A stretch of 14,645 bases of DNA from Lentisphaeraceae bacterium (GCA_004555175.1 SFJE01000041.1:1-14645), one strand, 5' to 3'. Counted from the stretch's first letter, positions 1 to 8,295 are shown. The notes: a model not told the origin generated them from the letters alone. Numbers and translations are program-made.

Positions 1-206
1 ATCGCCGAACCTCACTCAATGGCACAACCGCCTCCCAAGCCTACCTAGCCAACTGCCCTGCCGCATAGACAATTCACGATTTACTTTACAACTGGGGGCC
101 GGGCGAAAATCCTTTTCAGGGGCGAGCGGGATAATTAAAATAATTCTGTTTCGGGCGAGAGGAAGGTTGCGTGGGGTGCAGAGTGAGGGTCCCCGGGTGT
201 CCCCGG

Positions 207-236
207 TTGACAAGGCGCGGGGGAAAGGGCTACAGT
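207..236 (+). promoter_or_regulatory. Putative sigma70-type promoter of the GH18 gene
   Basis: A perfect TTGACA (207-212) is followed after 18 bp by TACAGT (231-236), which matches four of six -10 positions. The start codon at 245 lies only 8 bp past the -10 box. Transcription would then begin about two bases before the ATG, giving a nearly leaderless message. The stretch 1-206 upstream shows no gene I can support. Confidence 0.45.
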
Positions 237-244
237 AGGTGGCG

Positions 245-2848
245 ATGAGCGCGTTTGTAAACGGTTTGTTGCGGTTGGGGCTGCTGATGGCGGCCTTGGG
301 GGTGGGCTTTTCGGCGTGGGCAGCTGGGGTGGCGCAGGTGATTCGAGCGCATCCGTGGTTAACGCGGGGGGTGGCGCGCGAGAGTCTGGTGGGGGTTCGC
401 TTTGCGGAGAACTGGGGCGGCTTTTTGAGGCAGATTACCTTTACCTTGAAGTTGAGTGGCTGCGCGCGCGGGGCGTTGGGGGAGCTGCGGCTCTACCGTC
501 AGCCGGCGCCGGCCTTTGGCTTCTATGAGGCAACGGCGGTGCGGCTGGATGGAACGTATATGGTTGCAAGTGAAGTGTGGGATTCGGCCTCAGGCACACT
601 GACGGTGACCTATCGTAATACGGCAACGGGCAACTCGACCTCGCCGGGGTGGCTCTTTCCCTTTATTACGGGCAATGCGCAGCGCACGGAGAGTGACCGG
701 GTGTGGCTGACGGCGGAGATTGACCCCGAGATTAGTGAGAACGTGACCCTTGAGGCGCGCGTGGCCGATACGCAGCTCTCCCTGAGCGGTTCGGTCTTTA
801 CGGTCGTTGATGACGCGCCGGGGCTCCACCGGGTCTATCCCTACTGCTTCCGCGTGAGCGCCTATCTGCCGAGTGGGAAGGTGGGCGCGGTGATCCTCAA
901 TGAGGCCGCGCAGCGGTTGCCGAACTTGACCGAGGCCATCCACTTCGAGGTCGCGCCCACTTACGATAGCGAGGCGGACCGCTTTACGCTGGATTTGGGC
1001 GCGACGGCGAGCGCGTGGACGGCGTTGCGCGCGGCCCGGGAAAGCGCCTCGCCGCGCGATGACGCCGGGCGCGGCACGCGCCTTATTCTGGGGCTGACGA
1101 AGGGGAAGGTAGCCTTGACGCTCGATTCGATGGGCAGCGGGACAGCCTTTGCCGCTTCGCCCCTCGGCCACGCAGCGGGGTCGGCCTACCGCGCAGACTT
1201 TGTGGCGGCGGTGGTGGCGCTGATGGAGCGCGAGGGCTTTGATGGGCTGGACATTGACTGGGAGTATCCAAACCTGTTGCCTAATGGCACCGAGGTGGAG
1301 AATGACGAGTATGCAAAGTATGGCGCGCTGGTGCGCGACCTAGCCGAAGCCTTCTTCCCGCGCGGCTGGACCCTCACCCTCTGCACCAACCAGAGCGGCT
1401 GGCACGTCCCCGGCGGCGAGGTTCTGGCGGCGGCTGACGCCATCCACGCGATGGCTTACGGTCCGTGGCCGACCTTCCTGGGTAACGCGGTGATGAGTCA
1501 AGGGATCAGCGTTTGCACAGCGCGGGGGGTGCCGGCGCGGCGGATTGTGGTGGGGCTGCCAATGTACTCAAACGCGGCCTTTCAGTATGGCTGGGGGGCG
1601 TTGGCGGCGAAGGTGCAGGCAGCCTTCCCGGGCGACCCCCTCGCGCAGGCCGATTGCGACACGCTCTGGGAGAGTTGGAGCTACAATGGTAAGAGCGGCA
1701 ACTACATCGGCTTCAACGGTCCCTCGACTCTCCGCGCCAAGTGTAGTCGCATCCGCGAGGAGGGTTATGGTGGGGCGATGAGCTGGGGATATTACTCCGA
1801 TGTGGCCTGGTCCTCGCCCCTGAGTCTAGCGCGCCATCAGGCACAGGCCATCTGGCCGCACGGTGCATTCCCCGAGCCCGCGCGCGCGGCCGACGGCTTC
1901 TACGAGCTCGATAGCGAAAGCGATTGGTTCTGGTTCCGAGAGCACCCCGATTGCAATGTCCGCCTGGTCTCCGACATTCGCTTTGACCACGACCCGCTCC
2001 CCATCGCGCGTTTCGCTGGCGAGCTTGATGGGAACGGTCACACCCTCACCCTGCCGGCCGAGACCTGGATCTGCACCTTCGGCCAGAGCGCCCTCTTCCG
2101 CACCCTCGCCGGAACCGTCCGCAACCTCACCATCGTCCTTGAAGGGCGTGTCCTCACCCGCGCCGACCGCGCCGGCGATACCGCAGTCGAAGGAACCGGA
2201 AGCGTGGCGAGCGACTGCGAGACTGCCCTCCTCGCCGCCGGGCTCGGCAACGGCGCGCGGCTCGAAGATGTCACCCTCTGCCTTCGCCCCGGTGCCGAGG
2301 TGCAGGGTGCGCTCAAGACCGCCCTCTGCGCGGCAAGCGTCTGGGCCCCGGCCGGCGGCAGCGTTGTGCTTCGCCGCATCAACCTGACGCTTGAGGGCAC
2401 CCTGCGCGCCTACGCCGACACCTCCGGCGGCACAGCCTTCAACCCGGCCAACGCCGCCGTTGGTGCCCTCGCCGGATGGATTGGCGGACCCGATGGCGCG
2501 ACCATCACCGTGGCGGATTGCACGGTCACCCTCGGCCCCAGTGCGCGTATTCTCGCCGAAACAGGCACCAGCTCCTCGGCCGGCGGCTGCGTGGGTAACC
2601 TCAATAACGCTACCCCCACCTTCACCAACCTCACCCTCGTCTGGAGCCTCGGCGCAGAGATCACCGGGCGAGAAGAGACCGCCACCACCCCGATGCCCTG
2701 GATTGCCTCCTACGCCCCGGCAATGGCCACCGCCAACGTCTCGGCCTCCGGACGCATCCTCGCCCCCAGCACCTTCCCCTGGAGCGATTGGTGGCTCAAG
2801 GCCCTCGCCCCTCTCCGTCGCCCCGGCTACCGCCTCTGGCTCAAGTAA
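245..2848 (+). CDS. Secreted GH18-family glycoside hydrolase (chitinase-like) with C-terminal beta-helix-like region
   Basis: The predicted protein has 867 residues. It starts with a signal peptide: a hydrophobic run through about residue 25 with a likely cut after SAWAA, so it should be exported. Residues about 30-210 look beta-rich and may resemble the N-terminal domains seen next to BNR/sialidase modules. Residues about 213-538 are the GH18 barrel. The catalytic motif DGLDIDWE lies at 333-340, with D336, D338 and the acid E340 all present, followed by IHAMAYG, VGLPMY and GGAMSWGYYSD. Family members cut beta-1,4-GlcNAc links in chitin, peptidoglycan or N-glycans (endo-beta-N-acetylglucosaminidases); the substrate cannot be read here. 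Residues about 545-867 carry a GELDGNGHTL ... ALFRTLAGTVRNLTI pattern typical of right-handed beta-helix repeats, possibly for adhesion or binding. I prefer ATG 245 over GTG 239 because both lie in the same frame and the ATG suits the promoter. It is a single gene, convergent with adhE. Third codon positions shift from mostly G in the 5' part to mostly C after about 1640. Confidence 0.88.
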   Translation: MSAFVNGLLRLGLLMAALGVGFSAWAAGVAQVIRAHPWLTRGVARESLVGVRFAENWGGFLRQITFTLKLSGCARGALGELRLYRQPAPAFGFYEATAVRLDGTYMVASEVWDSASGTLTVTYRNTATGNSTSPGWLFPFITGNAQRTESDRVWLTAEIDPEISENVTLEARVADTQLSLSGSVFTVVDDAPGLHRVYPYCFRVSAYLPSGKVGAVILNEAAQRLPNLTEAIHFEVAPTYDSEADRFTLDLGATASAWTALRAARESASPRDDAGRGTRLILGLTKGKVALTLDSMGSGTAFAASPLGHAAGSAYRADFVAAVVALMEREGFDGLDIDWEYPNLLPNGTEVENDEYAKYGALVRDLAEAFFPRGWTLTLCTNQSGWHVPGGEVLAAADAIHAMAYGPWPTFLGNAVMSQGISVCTARGVPARRIVVGLPMYSNAAFQYGWGALAAKVQAAFPGDPLAQADCDTLWESWSYNGKSGNYIGFNGPSTLRAKCSRIREEGYGGAMSWGYYSDVAWSSPLSLARHQAQAIWPHGAFPEPARAADGFYELDSESDWFWFREHPDCNVRLVSDIRFDHDPLPIARFAGELDGNGHTLTLPAETWICTFGQSALFRTLAGTVRNLTIVLEGRVLTRADRAGDTAVEGTGSVASDCETALLAAGLGNGARLEDVTLCLRPGAEVQGALKTALCAASVWAPAGGSVVLRRINLTLEGTLRAYADTSGGTAFNPANAAVGALAGWIGGPDGATITVADCTVTLGPSARILAETGTSSSAGGCVGNLNNATPTFTNLTLVWSLGAEITGREETATTPMPWIASYAPAMATANVSASGRILAPSTFPWSDWWLKALAPLRRPGYRLWLK

Positions 2849-2851
2849 CCT

Positions 2852-2930
2852 AGGGCGCCTTCGGCGGGGTGGAGCGCCCTGCGCTCCCGAGGGGCGTGGA
2901 GGCACGCGCCCCCGCCTCCCCCACCCCTTT
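2852..2930 (+). repeat. Dispersed GC-rich stem-loop repeat, copy A
   Basis: This copy starts three bases after the GH18 stop codon. It shows the family pattern GGGCGCCTTCGGCGGGGTGG followed by the stem GGAGCGC-cct-GCGCTCC, then GAGGGGCGTGG and a C-rich tail. It may help end GH18 transcription, but there is no T-run on the + strand. Confidence 0.7.
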
Positions 2931-2931
2931 C

Positions 2932-2980
2932 CTTTGTGTTTCGTTGCGTGGCTCTGTGCTTCCTTGTGGTTTCTCCTGCG
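2932..2980 (+). repeat. Single degenerate CTTTGTG/CTTGTGGTT-type repeat unit
   Basis: The sequence here (CTTTGTGTTTCG..., CTTGTGGTTTCTCCTGCG) resembles the units tandemly repeated ahead of mnmG at about 8020-8285. It therefore appears to be a dispersed element rather than a feature of one promoter. Function unknown. Confidence 0.45.
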
Positions 2981-2983
2981 TGG

Positions 2984-3025
2984 CCATAAAAAATCACGAG
3001 GACCGCGATGCGATCCTCGTGATTT
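2984..3025 (-). terminator. Intrinsic terminator of adhE
   Basis: A perfect 12-bp stem pairs AAATCACGAGGA (2991-3002) with TCCTCGTGATTT (3014-3025) around an 11-base loop. Read on the minus strand it is followed at once by a T-run (complement of the A-run at 2988-2993). It lies 22 bp past the adhE stop, so it clearly serves adhE. Confidence 0.88.
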
Positions 3026-3046
3026 GGATGATGAGGTCAGCAGCGC

Positions 3047-5749
3047 TTACCAGATCTTGGGCGCGCCCTCAGCGGCCTTGTACTTCGGGCCATAGTAGGC
3101 CTTGAGGTAGATCTCGCGGATTTCGGGGATCAGCGGGTAGCGGGGGTTAGCCGGGGTGCACTGATCATCGAAGGCGTCCTCGGAGAGGGAGTCGAGGTTG
3201 CGGAGGAACTCTTCCTCGGGCACGCCCCAGGCCTGGATGGAGTCGGGGATATTGACCGACTTCTTGAGGGCCTCGATGCCAGCGACGAGGGCTTCGACCT
3301 TCTCGGCATCCGTGCCGCCGTGGGCCAGACCGAGGACATCGGCAACGCGCGCATAGCGGCTGCGGGCCATCGGGTAGGTGTACTGCGGGAAGATGGCCTG
3401 CTTGGCGGGATTCTCAACCGCGTTGTAGCGGATGATATCGCAGATGAGCAGGGCGTTGGCAATGCCGTGAGGAATGTTGTACTTCGCGCCGAGCTTGTGA
3501 GCCATCGAGTGGCAGAGGCCGAGGAAGGCGTTGGCGAAGGCCATACCAGCGATATTGGAAGCGTAGTGCATCTTCTCGCGGGCCTTCTTATTGGAGGCGC
3601 CTTCGTCGTAGCTGAGCTTGAGGTACTTGAAGACCAGGCGGGCAGCTTCCAGCGAGAGGGCGTTGGACCACTCGGTGGAGAGCACCGAAACCATCGCCTC
3701 AAGGGCGTGCACCAGCGCGTCGATACCGGAGGCAGCCGTCAGGCCGCGCGGCATCGAGAGCACGAGCTCGGGATCGGCGATGGCCATATCGGGCGTCAGC
3801 GCGTAGTCGGCGATCGGGTACTTCTTGTGGGTGCGCGAGTCGGTGACGACGGCGAAGGGCGTCACTTCCGAACCGGTGCCCGAGGTAGTGGGGATGGCGA
3901 CCATGATGGCCTTGGCGCCGAGCTTCGGGAAGGTGTAGATGCGCTTCTCGATGTCCATAAAGCGCATAGCCATATCCTCGAACTTGGCCTCGGGGTTCTC
4001 ATAGCGCAGCCACATCATCTTGGCAGCGTCCATCGGCGAGCCGCCGCCGAGGGCGATGATGAGATCGGGCTTGAAGGAGTTCATGCGGTTGAGGCCTTCT
4101 TCGATGGTGTCGGTGTCCGGATCGGGCTTGACTTCATAGAAGATTTCCACATCCATGCCCATGTCTTCAAGGACGCTGGTGACCTTTTCGGTGTAACCCA
4201 GGTCGAAGAGCGGCTTGTCGGTGACGAGGAAGGCGCGCTTGCGGCCGGTGATTTCGCGCAGGGCGAAGGGCAGGCAGCCGTACTTGAAGTAGACCTTCGG
4301 CGGAACCTTGAACCAGAGCATATTCTCGCGACGTTCGGCAATGGTCTTGATGTTCATAAGGTGCTTGATTCCAATGTTTTCGGAGACGGCGTTGCCACCC
4401 CAGCTGCCGCAACCGAGCGTCAGCGAAGGAGCGAGCTTGAAGTTGTAGAGGTCGCCAATCGCGCCCTGGGAGGCGGGAATGTTGACGAGCACGCGGCCGG
4501 TCTTGACGATCGAGCCGTAGCTCTTGATGCGGTCGGTGTTGGCCGGAGAGGTGTAGAGCACCGAGGTGTGACCGAGGCCGCCGCCTTCGATGAGCTTCTT
4601 GGCCATCAGCGTGCCTTCTTCGAAGTTCTTGGCGCGGTAGAGGGCCAGAACGGGCGAGAGCTTCTCGTGCGAGAAGGGCTCTTCGGGGCCCATCGTGATT
4701 TCCTTGGTCTCGCCGATGAGCACCTTGGCTTCCTTCGGCACGGAGAGGCCGGCCATCTCGGCAATCTTCCACGCCGGCTGGCCGACGATCTTGGCGTTGA
4801 GGTGGCCATCGATGAAGATCACGTCGGAGACTTTCTTGCGCTCGGCAGGGCTGAGGATGTAAGCGCCGCGAGCGAGGAACTCCTGCTTGACGGTCTCATA
4901 CATGCTGTCGACCACGATGACGGCCTGCTCAGAGGCGCAGATCATGCCGTTGTCAAAGGTCTTGGACATCAGGATCGAGGAGACGGCCATCTTGTAGTGA
5001 GCCGTTTCGTCGATGAGCGCCGGGGTGTTGCCCGCGCCCACGCCCAGGGCCGGCTTGCCCGAAGAGTAGGCCGCCTGCACCATGCCCGGACCGCCGGTGG
5101 CGAGGATGAGATTGGTGTACTTGTGGTGCATCAGCGCGGCCGAGAGGGCCATCGTCGGCTCCTTGATGCAACCGACGATCCCTTCCGGGGCGCCGGCGCG
5201 CACAGCCGCGCGCTCGATGATCATCGCCGCTTCGTAGGTGGCGCGCTTGGCACGCGGGTGCGGAGAGAAGACGATGCCGTTACGGGTCTTGAGGGCGATG
5301 AGCGCCTTGAAGATGGCCGTGGAGGTGGGGTTGGTGGTCGGGACGATACCGGCGATGATGCCGATAGGCTCGGCGATGCGGCGGATGCCGTAGGTCGCGT
5401 CATACTCCAACTCGCCGCAGGTCTTGGCATTCTTATAGGAGTTGTAGATGAATTCGGAGGCGAAGTGGTTCTTAATAACCTTGTCTTCCACCACACCCAT
5501 CCCGGTCTCTTCGACGGCGATCTTCGCCAGTTCGATACGGTGGGCGCAAGCAGAGAGCGCGCACTCGCGGAAGATCTTATCGACCTGCTCTTGCGTATAC
5601 GTGGCGTAGATGGCCTGAGCCTTCTTCACGCGCTCCATCAACGCATCGAGTTCGGCCAGCTGCGCGGCTTCATCGACCACGGGCTTGGCGGGGTTCACAG
5701 GGGCCGCGGCCTTTGCAGGCGCCTTCGCGGCGGCTTTCTTAGTTGCCAT
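3047..5749 (-). CDS. adhE: Bifunctional acetaldehyde-CoA / alcohol dehydrogenase
   Basis: This 900-residue cytoplasmic enzyme reduces acetyl-CoA to acetaldehyde and then to ethanol, using two NADH; it is the main redox outlet of many fermenters and usually forms long spirosome filaments. The N-terminal aldehyde dehydrogenase half (about 30-470) has the catalytic Cys in FDNGMICASEQ (C271) and a nucleotide-site GVGAGN. The C-terminal iron alcohol dehydrogenase half (about 480-890) has GGGSPMDAAK (568-577) and iron ligands D677, H681, H747 and H761. All key residues are intact. About 24 extra N-terminal residues, rich in Ala, Lys and Pro, precede the region alignable to E. coli AdhE (891 residues). 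Start ATG 5749 is chosen for its AAAGGAG site six bases upstream; an in-frame TTG at 5767 overlaps that site and is less likely. It is a single gene with its own promoter and terminator. C-ending codon preference throughout suggests high expression. Confidence 0.97.
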   Translation of the reverse strand: MATKKAAAKAPAKAAAPVNPAKPVVDEAAQLAELDALMERVKKAQAIYATYTQEQVDKIFRECALSACAHRIELAKIAVEETGMGVVEDKVIKNHFASEFIYNSYKNAKTCGELEYDATYGIRRIAEPIGIIAGIVPTTNPTSTAIFKALIALKTRNGIVFSPHPRAKRATYEAAMIIERAAVRAGAPEGIVGCIKEPTMALSAALMHHKYTNLILATGGPGMVQAAYSSGKPALGVGAGNTPALIDETAHYKMAVSSILMSKTFDNGMICASEQAVIVVDSMYETVKQEFLARGAYILSPAERKKVSDVIFIDGHLNAKIVGQPAWKIAEMAGLSVPKEAKVLIGETKEITMGPEEPFSHEKLSPVLALYRAKNFEEGTLMAKKLIEGGGLGHTSVLYTSPANTDRIKSYGSIVKTGRVLVNIPASQGAIGDLYNFKLAPSLTLGCGSWGGNAVSENIGIKHLMNIKTIAERRENMLWFKVPPKVYFKYGCLPFALREITGRKRAFLVTDKPLFDLGYTEKVTSVLEDMGMDVEIFYEVKPDPDTDTIEEGLNRMNSFKPDLIIALGGGSPMDAAKMMWLRYENPEAKFEDMAMRFMDIEKRIYTFPKLGAKAIMVAIPTTSGTGSEVTPFAVVTDSRTHKKYPIADYALTPDMAIADPELVLSMPRGLTAASGIDALVHALEAMVSVLSTEWSNALSLEAARLVFKYLKLSYDEGASNKKAREKMHYASNIAGMAFANAFLGLCHSMAHKLGAKYNIPHGIANALLICDIIRYNAVENPAKQAIFPQYTYPMARSRYARVADVLGLAHGGTDAEKVEALVAGIEALKKSVNIPDSIQAWGVPEEEFLRNLDSLSEDAFDDQCTPANPRYPLIPEIREIYLKAYYGPKYKAAEGAPKIW

Positions 5750-5792
5750 ACGTTTCTCCTTTGTCAAGATGCTTTCGGCAATTCGGTATAAA

Positions 5793-5830
5793 AGTATCGA
5801 TTATTCCGGCTAAAAAGTCAAGCACTTTTT
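5793..5830 (-). promoter_or_regulatory. adhE promoter with overlapping inverted repeat
   Basis: On the minus strand TTGACT (5816-5821) and GATACT (5793-5798) are separated by 17 bp, placing the transcript start near 5786 with a leader of about 37 bases. An inverted repeat AAAAAGT-caagc-ACTTTTT (5812-5830) covers the -35 hexamer. It is placed where a repressor could act. The sequence does not match the Rex operator pattern I know, so the regulator is unknown. Confidence 0.6.
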
Positions 5831-5926
5831 ACAGAAACCCCGCTCATACGGCCCTTTTAATCAAAAACAAACAATTCCCCACCCCACTGTTCCGCACTAT
5901 TTTCCTGAACTGTCTATGCCAATGTA

Positions 5927-6032
5927 CCCGCAGGATGCCTGTTGACATAGCTCCTTCGCTTCGCTCGGACTTCACCGAGGTGGAGCGTCCCACGCTCCCG
6001 ATGGGCGTGGGAGCGAGAAGCCCCTGCGTTTG
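5927..6032 (+). repeat. Dispersed GC-rich stem-loop repeat, copy B
   Basis: A member of the same family as 6099-6205, with the stem GGAGCGT-ccc-ACGCTCC and a GGGCGTGGGAGCGAGAAGCCC segment. Its 5' part is altered (GTTGACATAGCTCCTTCGC). It lies between the divergent ends of the adhE promoter region and the dnaA 3' end. Confidence 0.65.
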
Positions 6033-6098
6033 ATGCCAACGCCCCCAAAAAGCACGAGTAATCAGACGCGGTAACGCATTCCTGTGCGTGTGCTACGA

Positions 6099-6205
6099 AG
6101 GTGCCCGCAGGGCTCCTTCGCCGGGGTGGAGCGTCCCCCGCTCCCGGGGGGCGGGAGCGAGCAGCCCCCGCGCAGGGGTGTGGGGGCTGCAGCCCCCACA
6201 TCCTC
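6099..6205 (+). repeat. Dispersed GC-rich stem-loop repeat, copy C
   Basis: The full pattern is present: GTGCCCGCAGGGCTCCTTCG, then CGGGGTGGAGCGTCCCCCGC, a middle arm GGCGGGAGCGAGCAGCC, and the perfect 20-bp palindrome GTGGGGGCTGCAGCCCCCAC at 6180-6199. It lies 33 bp beyond the dnaA stop codon on the other strand and could slow or end dnaA transcription, although no T-run follows in that direction. Confidence 0.7.
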
Positions 6206-6237
6206 ATCAGCTCCCCCACCCCGCCGTTCCGCGCATG

Positions 6238-7644
6238 TTAGTTCAGCGCGGAGATGGGCAGCCCCAGATCGGTCAAAATGGCCTTCAAGGCGGAAACGGT
6301 CTGGTTGTCACCATTCTTATAGAGGGCCTGGACAGTGGTGCAGGCGTGCGAGACAGTCGAGTGCTTACGGTTGAAGAGCTTGCCAATCTCGGGGAGTGAA
6401 TCGGAGGTCATCTTCCGACAGAGGAACATCGCCATCTGCCGCGGCAAGGCCACCTCGCGCTCTCGCCCCTCACCAAAGACCCGCGCCGGCACCACATCGT
6501 AGTAGCGGCAGACCTTCTCGATAATATCCCGACTCGTCAGCTGCACAATCGATTCTTCGTTCATCAAGAACTGCTTAAGCACGCTCTTTTCAAGCGCCTC
6601 CACCGTCACCGTCTGCTCGCGCCCCTTTGCCACCGTCTGCGCATAGCGCACTGCCGTTGAGAGCGCTCCCTCCAACGCACGCACGCTGCTACGAACCCGC
6701 CGCGCAATAAACTCCATCACCTCGCGGCTCAAGGTCACCCCCGGATACCCGCGCAACTTCAACTCCAAAATATTGTAGCGCGTCTCGTAGCCCGGAATAT
6801 CCACATTCGTGCTGATCCCGCTCTGGAAGCGACTCACCAGGCGGTCCATAATATTCGGAATCTCCGTTGGCGCGCGGTCACTCGTCATCACAATCTGCCG
6901 ACCCGCCCCCTTGAGTTCGTTAAAAATATTGAAGAACTCATTCTGCAACCCCTCTGAACGTGAGAGATATTGAATATCATCCACCAACAAGATATTCGGT
7001 TCCTCGCGATACTTCCGCCGAAAGGCCTCCACTGCCCGCATCTTGGCCTGCTCATCGCCGCGCCACTGCTGCATATACTCGTTGGTCAACCGCTCACTCG
7101 TCACATACAGCACGCGCAGAGTCGGCTTCCGTTCCTTAGCCATATTCCCAATCGCGTGCAACAGGTGCGTCTTCCCCACCCCCGTTGGCCCATACATAAA
7201 GAGCGGATTGGTCCCACTCTGCTCATCGCCCGGCTTCTGCGCCACCCACTTGGCCATCGCCAACGCAAACTGATTACTCGGCCCCTCCACAAAACGGTCG
7301 AAGGTCAATGTCTCCATCAACGTCTCTTCACCCACTTCCGCCGTCTCTGACCGAACCGACGCCGTCACTTGCTGCGCCACCGGCACCGGCTTCTCGCAAA
7401 AGACCACCTGCGTGACCTCTTCGCCCCCGGCTCGCTCCAACGCCGCCGAGATGAAGTTCCCAAACAGCCCCTCAATCTGCTTCCCGTTCTGCTGCCCCTC
7501 TGCCAACTCTACCACCAACTTTGATCCATCCACCCGAAGAGCCCGACTCCCGCCGAAATACTTCAACACCGTCAACTCGGAAAGCATCTCGGCGAGGACC
7601 TTCAGGACCTCGTTCCACAACTGATCAAACGTCAAATGACTCAT
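6238..7644 (-). CDS. dnaA: Chromosomal replication initiator DnaA
   Basis: The 468-residue protein is an AAA+ ATPase that binds DnaA boxes, opens the origin and loads the helicase. Domain I covers about 1-85. A short linker follows, then the ATPase domain from about 112, with Walker A GPTGVGKT (152-159), Walker B LLVDD (219-223), an arginine-finger region SRF (271-273) and sensor 2 in VRALEGAL (R322). Domain IV (about 368-468) is the DNA-binding part, with PRQMAM (401-406) and the signature RKHSTVSHA (426-434). The E. coli equivalent reads GGRDHTTVLHA, so here the loop is one residue shorter and Asp433 is replaced by K427. Arg399 is retained as R394. ATG 7644 has no clear ribosome-binding site. 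The gene is divergent from mnmG and not followed by dnaN, unlike the common dnaA-dnaN order. DnaA boxes just upstream of its promoter suggest autoregulation. Confidence 0.98.
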   Translation of the reverse strand: MSHLTFDQLWNEVLKVLAEMLSELTVLKYFGGSRALRVDGSKLVVELAEGQQNGKQIEGLFGNFISAALERAGGEEVTQVVFCEKPVPVAQQVTASVRSETAEVGEETLMETLTFDRFVEGPSNQFALAMAKWVAQKPGDEQSGTNPLFMYGPTGVGKTHLLHAIGNMAKERKPTLRVLYVTSERLTNEYMQQWRGDEQAKMRAVEAFRRKYREEPNILLVDDIQYLSRSEGLQNEFFNIFNELKGAGRQIVMTSDRAPTEIPNIMDRLVSRFQSGISTNVDIPGYETRYNILELKLRGYPGVTLSREVMEFIARRVRSSVRALEGALSTAVRYAQTVAKGREQTVTVEALEKSVLKQFLMNEESIVQLTSRDIIEKVCRYYDVVPARVFGEGREREVALPRQMAMFLCRKMTSDSLPEIGKLFNRKHSTVSHACTTVQALYKNGDNQTVSALKAILTDLGLPISALN

Positions 7645-7688
7645 CGCGATCTATCCAATCTGCCTAATGTCTGCTAAAAAACAACCCT

Positions 7689-7717
7689 ATTATGGCAGGC
7701 TCCCTGCTCCCTGTCCA
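7689..7717 (-). promoter_or_regulatory. dnaA promoter
   Basis: On the minus strand TGGACA (7712-7717) and CATAAT (7689-7694) are separated by exactly 17 bp, each one base off consensus. The transcript would start near 7682, leaving a leader of about 38 bases. The first DnaA box begins at 7725, eight bases behind the -35 hexamer, where bound DnaA could touch RNA polymerase. Confidence 0.7.
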
Positions 7718-7724
7718 GCACCAG

Positions 7725-7869
7725 TTATCGACAATCTATCAACACCTTATCGACAGAGTTATCGACCATCTACAGATACCTAACTTATTTATATACCAAT
7801 AGATTACAACTTTCGTGAACAACTTATCGACAGCGCTCCTCCCCCTTTATCGACATTCCCTGTCCATAA
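7725..7869 (+). other. oriC: DnaA-box cluster 1 with A+T-rich core (oriC candidate)
   Basis: Boxes on the + strand are TTATCGACA at 7725, 7747, 7824 and 7847, the near-boxes CTATCAACA (7736) and TTATCGACC (7759), and TGTCCATAA (7861, reverse). The first four start at 11-, 11- and 12-bp intervals. Boxes 7824 and 7847 are 23 bp apart, two turns. Between the two groups lies an A+T-rich stretch (about 7776-7818, with CTTATTTATATACC) that could unwind. Position beside dnaA and mnmG is the usual one for oriC. Two further clusters flank dnaN, so the working origin might use one or all of them. Confidence 0.82.
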
Positions 7870-8019
7870 CACGCTCGGCACCCGCACCACGCTTGAAGAA
7901 GGCAGTTGTTCACAGGCGATAAAACGCACTCCCAAGGCAAATCCATCCCTCCCCCACCCCACCGATTCCCCTCCTCTTTTCCTCTTTCCGCCCTCTGCCA
8001 CCCTTCCCTAATCAGAATC

Positions 8020-8285
8020 TTTGTGCTCTTTGTGGTTAATAAATCTGCGTGTGTTTCGGCGTGCTTCTTCTTTGTGTTTTCTTTGTGGTTAATAATTCTA
8101 CGTGCGTTTCGGCGGCTGTGCTTCTTTGTGCTCTTTGTGTTCTTTGTGGTTGCTAAATCCTGCGTCTATTTCGGCGTGCTTCCCTTTGTGCTCCTTTGTG
8201 CTTCTTTGTGTTCTTTGTGGTTGCTAAATCCTGCGTCTATTTCGGCGTGCTTCTTCTTTGTACTTCTTTGTGGTTACTTATGTTC
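8020..8285 (+). repeat. Degenerate tandem repeat of CTTTGTGGTT...TTCGGCGTGCTTC units
   Basis: About four and a half units of roughly 50-75 bp each contain one or more CTTTGTG words, then CTTTGTGGTT, an A+T-rich spacer (TAATAAATC, GCTAAATCC), TGCGT and TTTCGGCGTGCTTC. The last two full units are identical over CTTTGTGGTTGCTAAATCC and beyond. The array runs straight into the mnmG promoter, whose -35 hexamer lies in the last partial unit. It reads open in the mnmG frame but encodes only a low-complexity hydrophobic string, so I treat it as non-coding. Confidence 0.8.
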
Positions 8286-8295
8286 TTGGTATAAT
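8268..8295 (+). promoter_or_regulatory. mnmG promoter, nearly leaderless
   Basis: A perfect TATAAT (8290-8295) has TTGTGG (8268-8273) 16 bp upstream. Only nine bases separate the -10 box from ATG 8305, so transcription should start about two to three bases before the start codon. No Shine-Dalgarno-like sequence is present upstream of the ATG, which agrees with leaderless translation. Confidence 0.65.

Noticed and set aside
1826..2905. Minus-strand open frame of 359 codons opposite the GH18 gene
   Set aside because: It is Gly/Glu/Ala-rich with no domain, and overlaps the conserved GH18 frame in antisense.
3320..5791. Long + strand open frame of 823 codons opposite adhE
   Set aside because: It is the antisense shadow of a G+C-rich gene. 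The minus strand encodes a complete, motif-perfect AdhE with its own promoter, ribosome-binding site and terminator.
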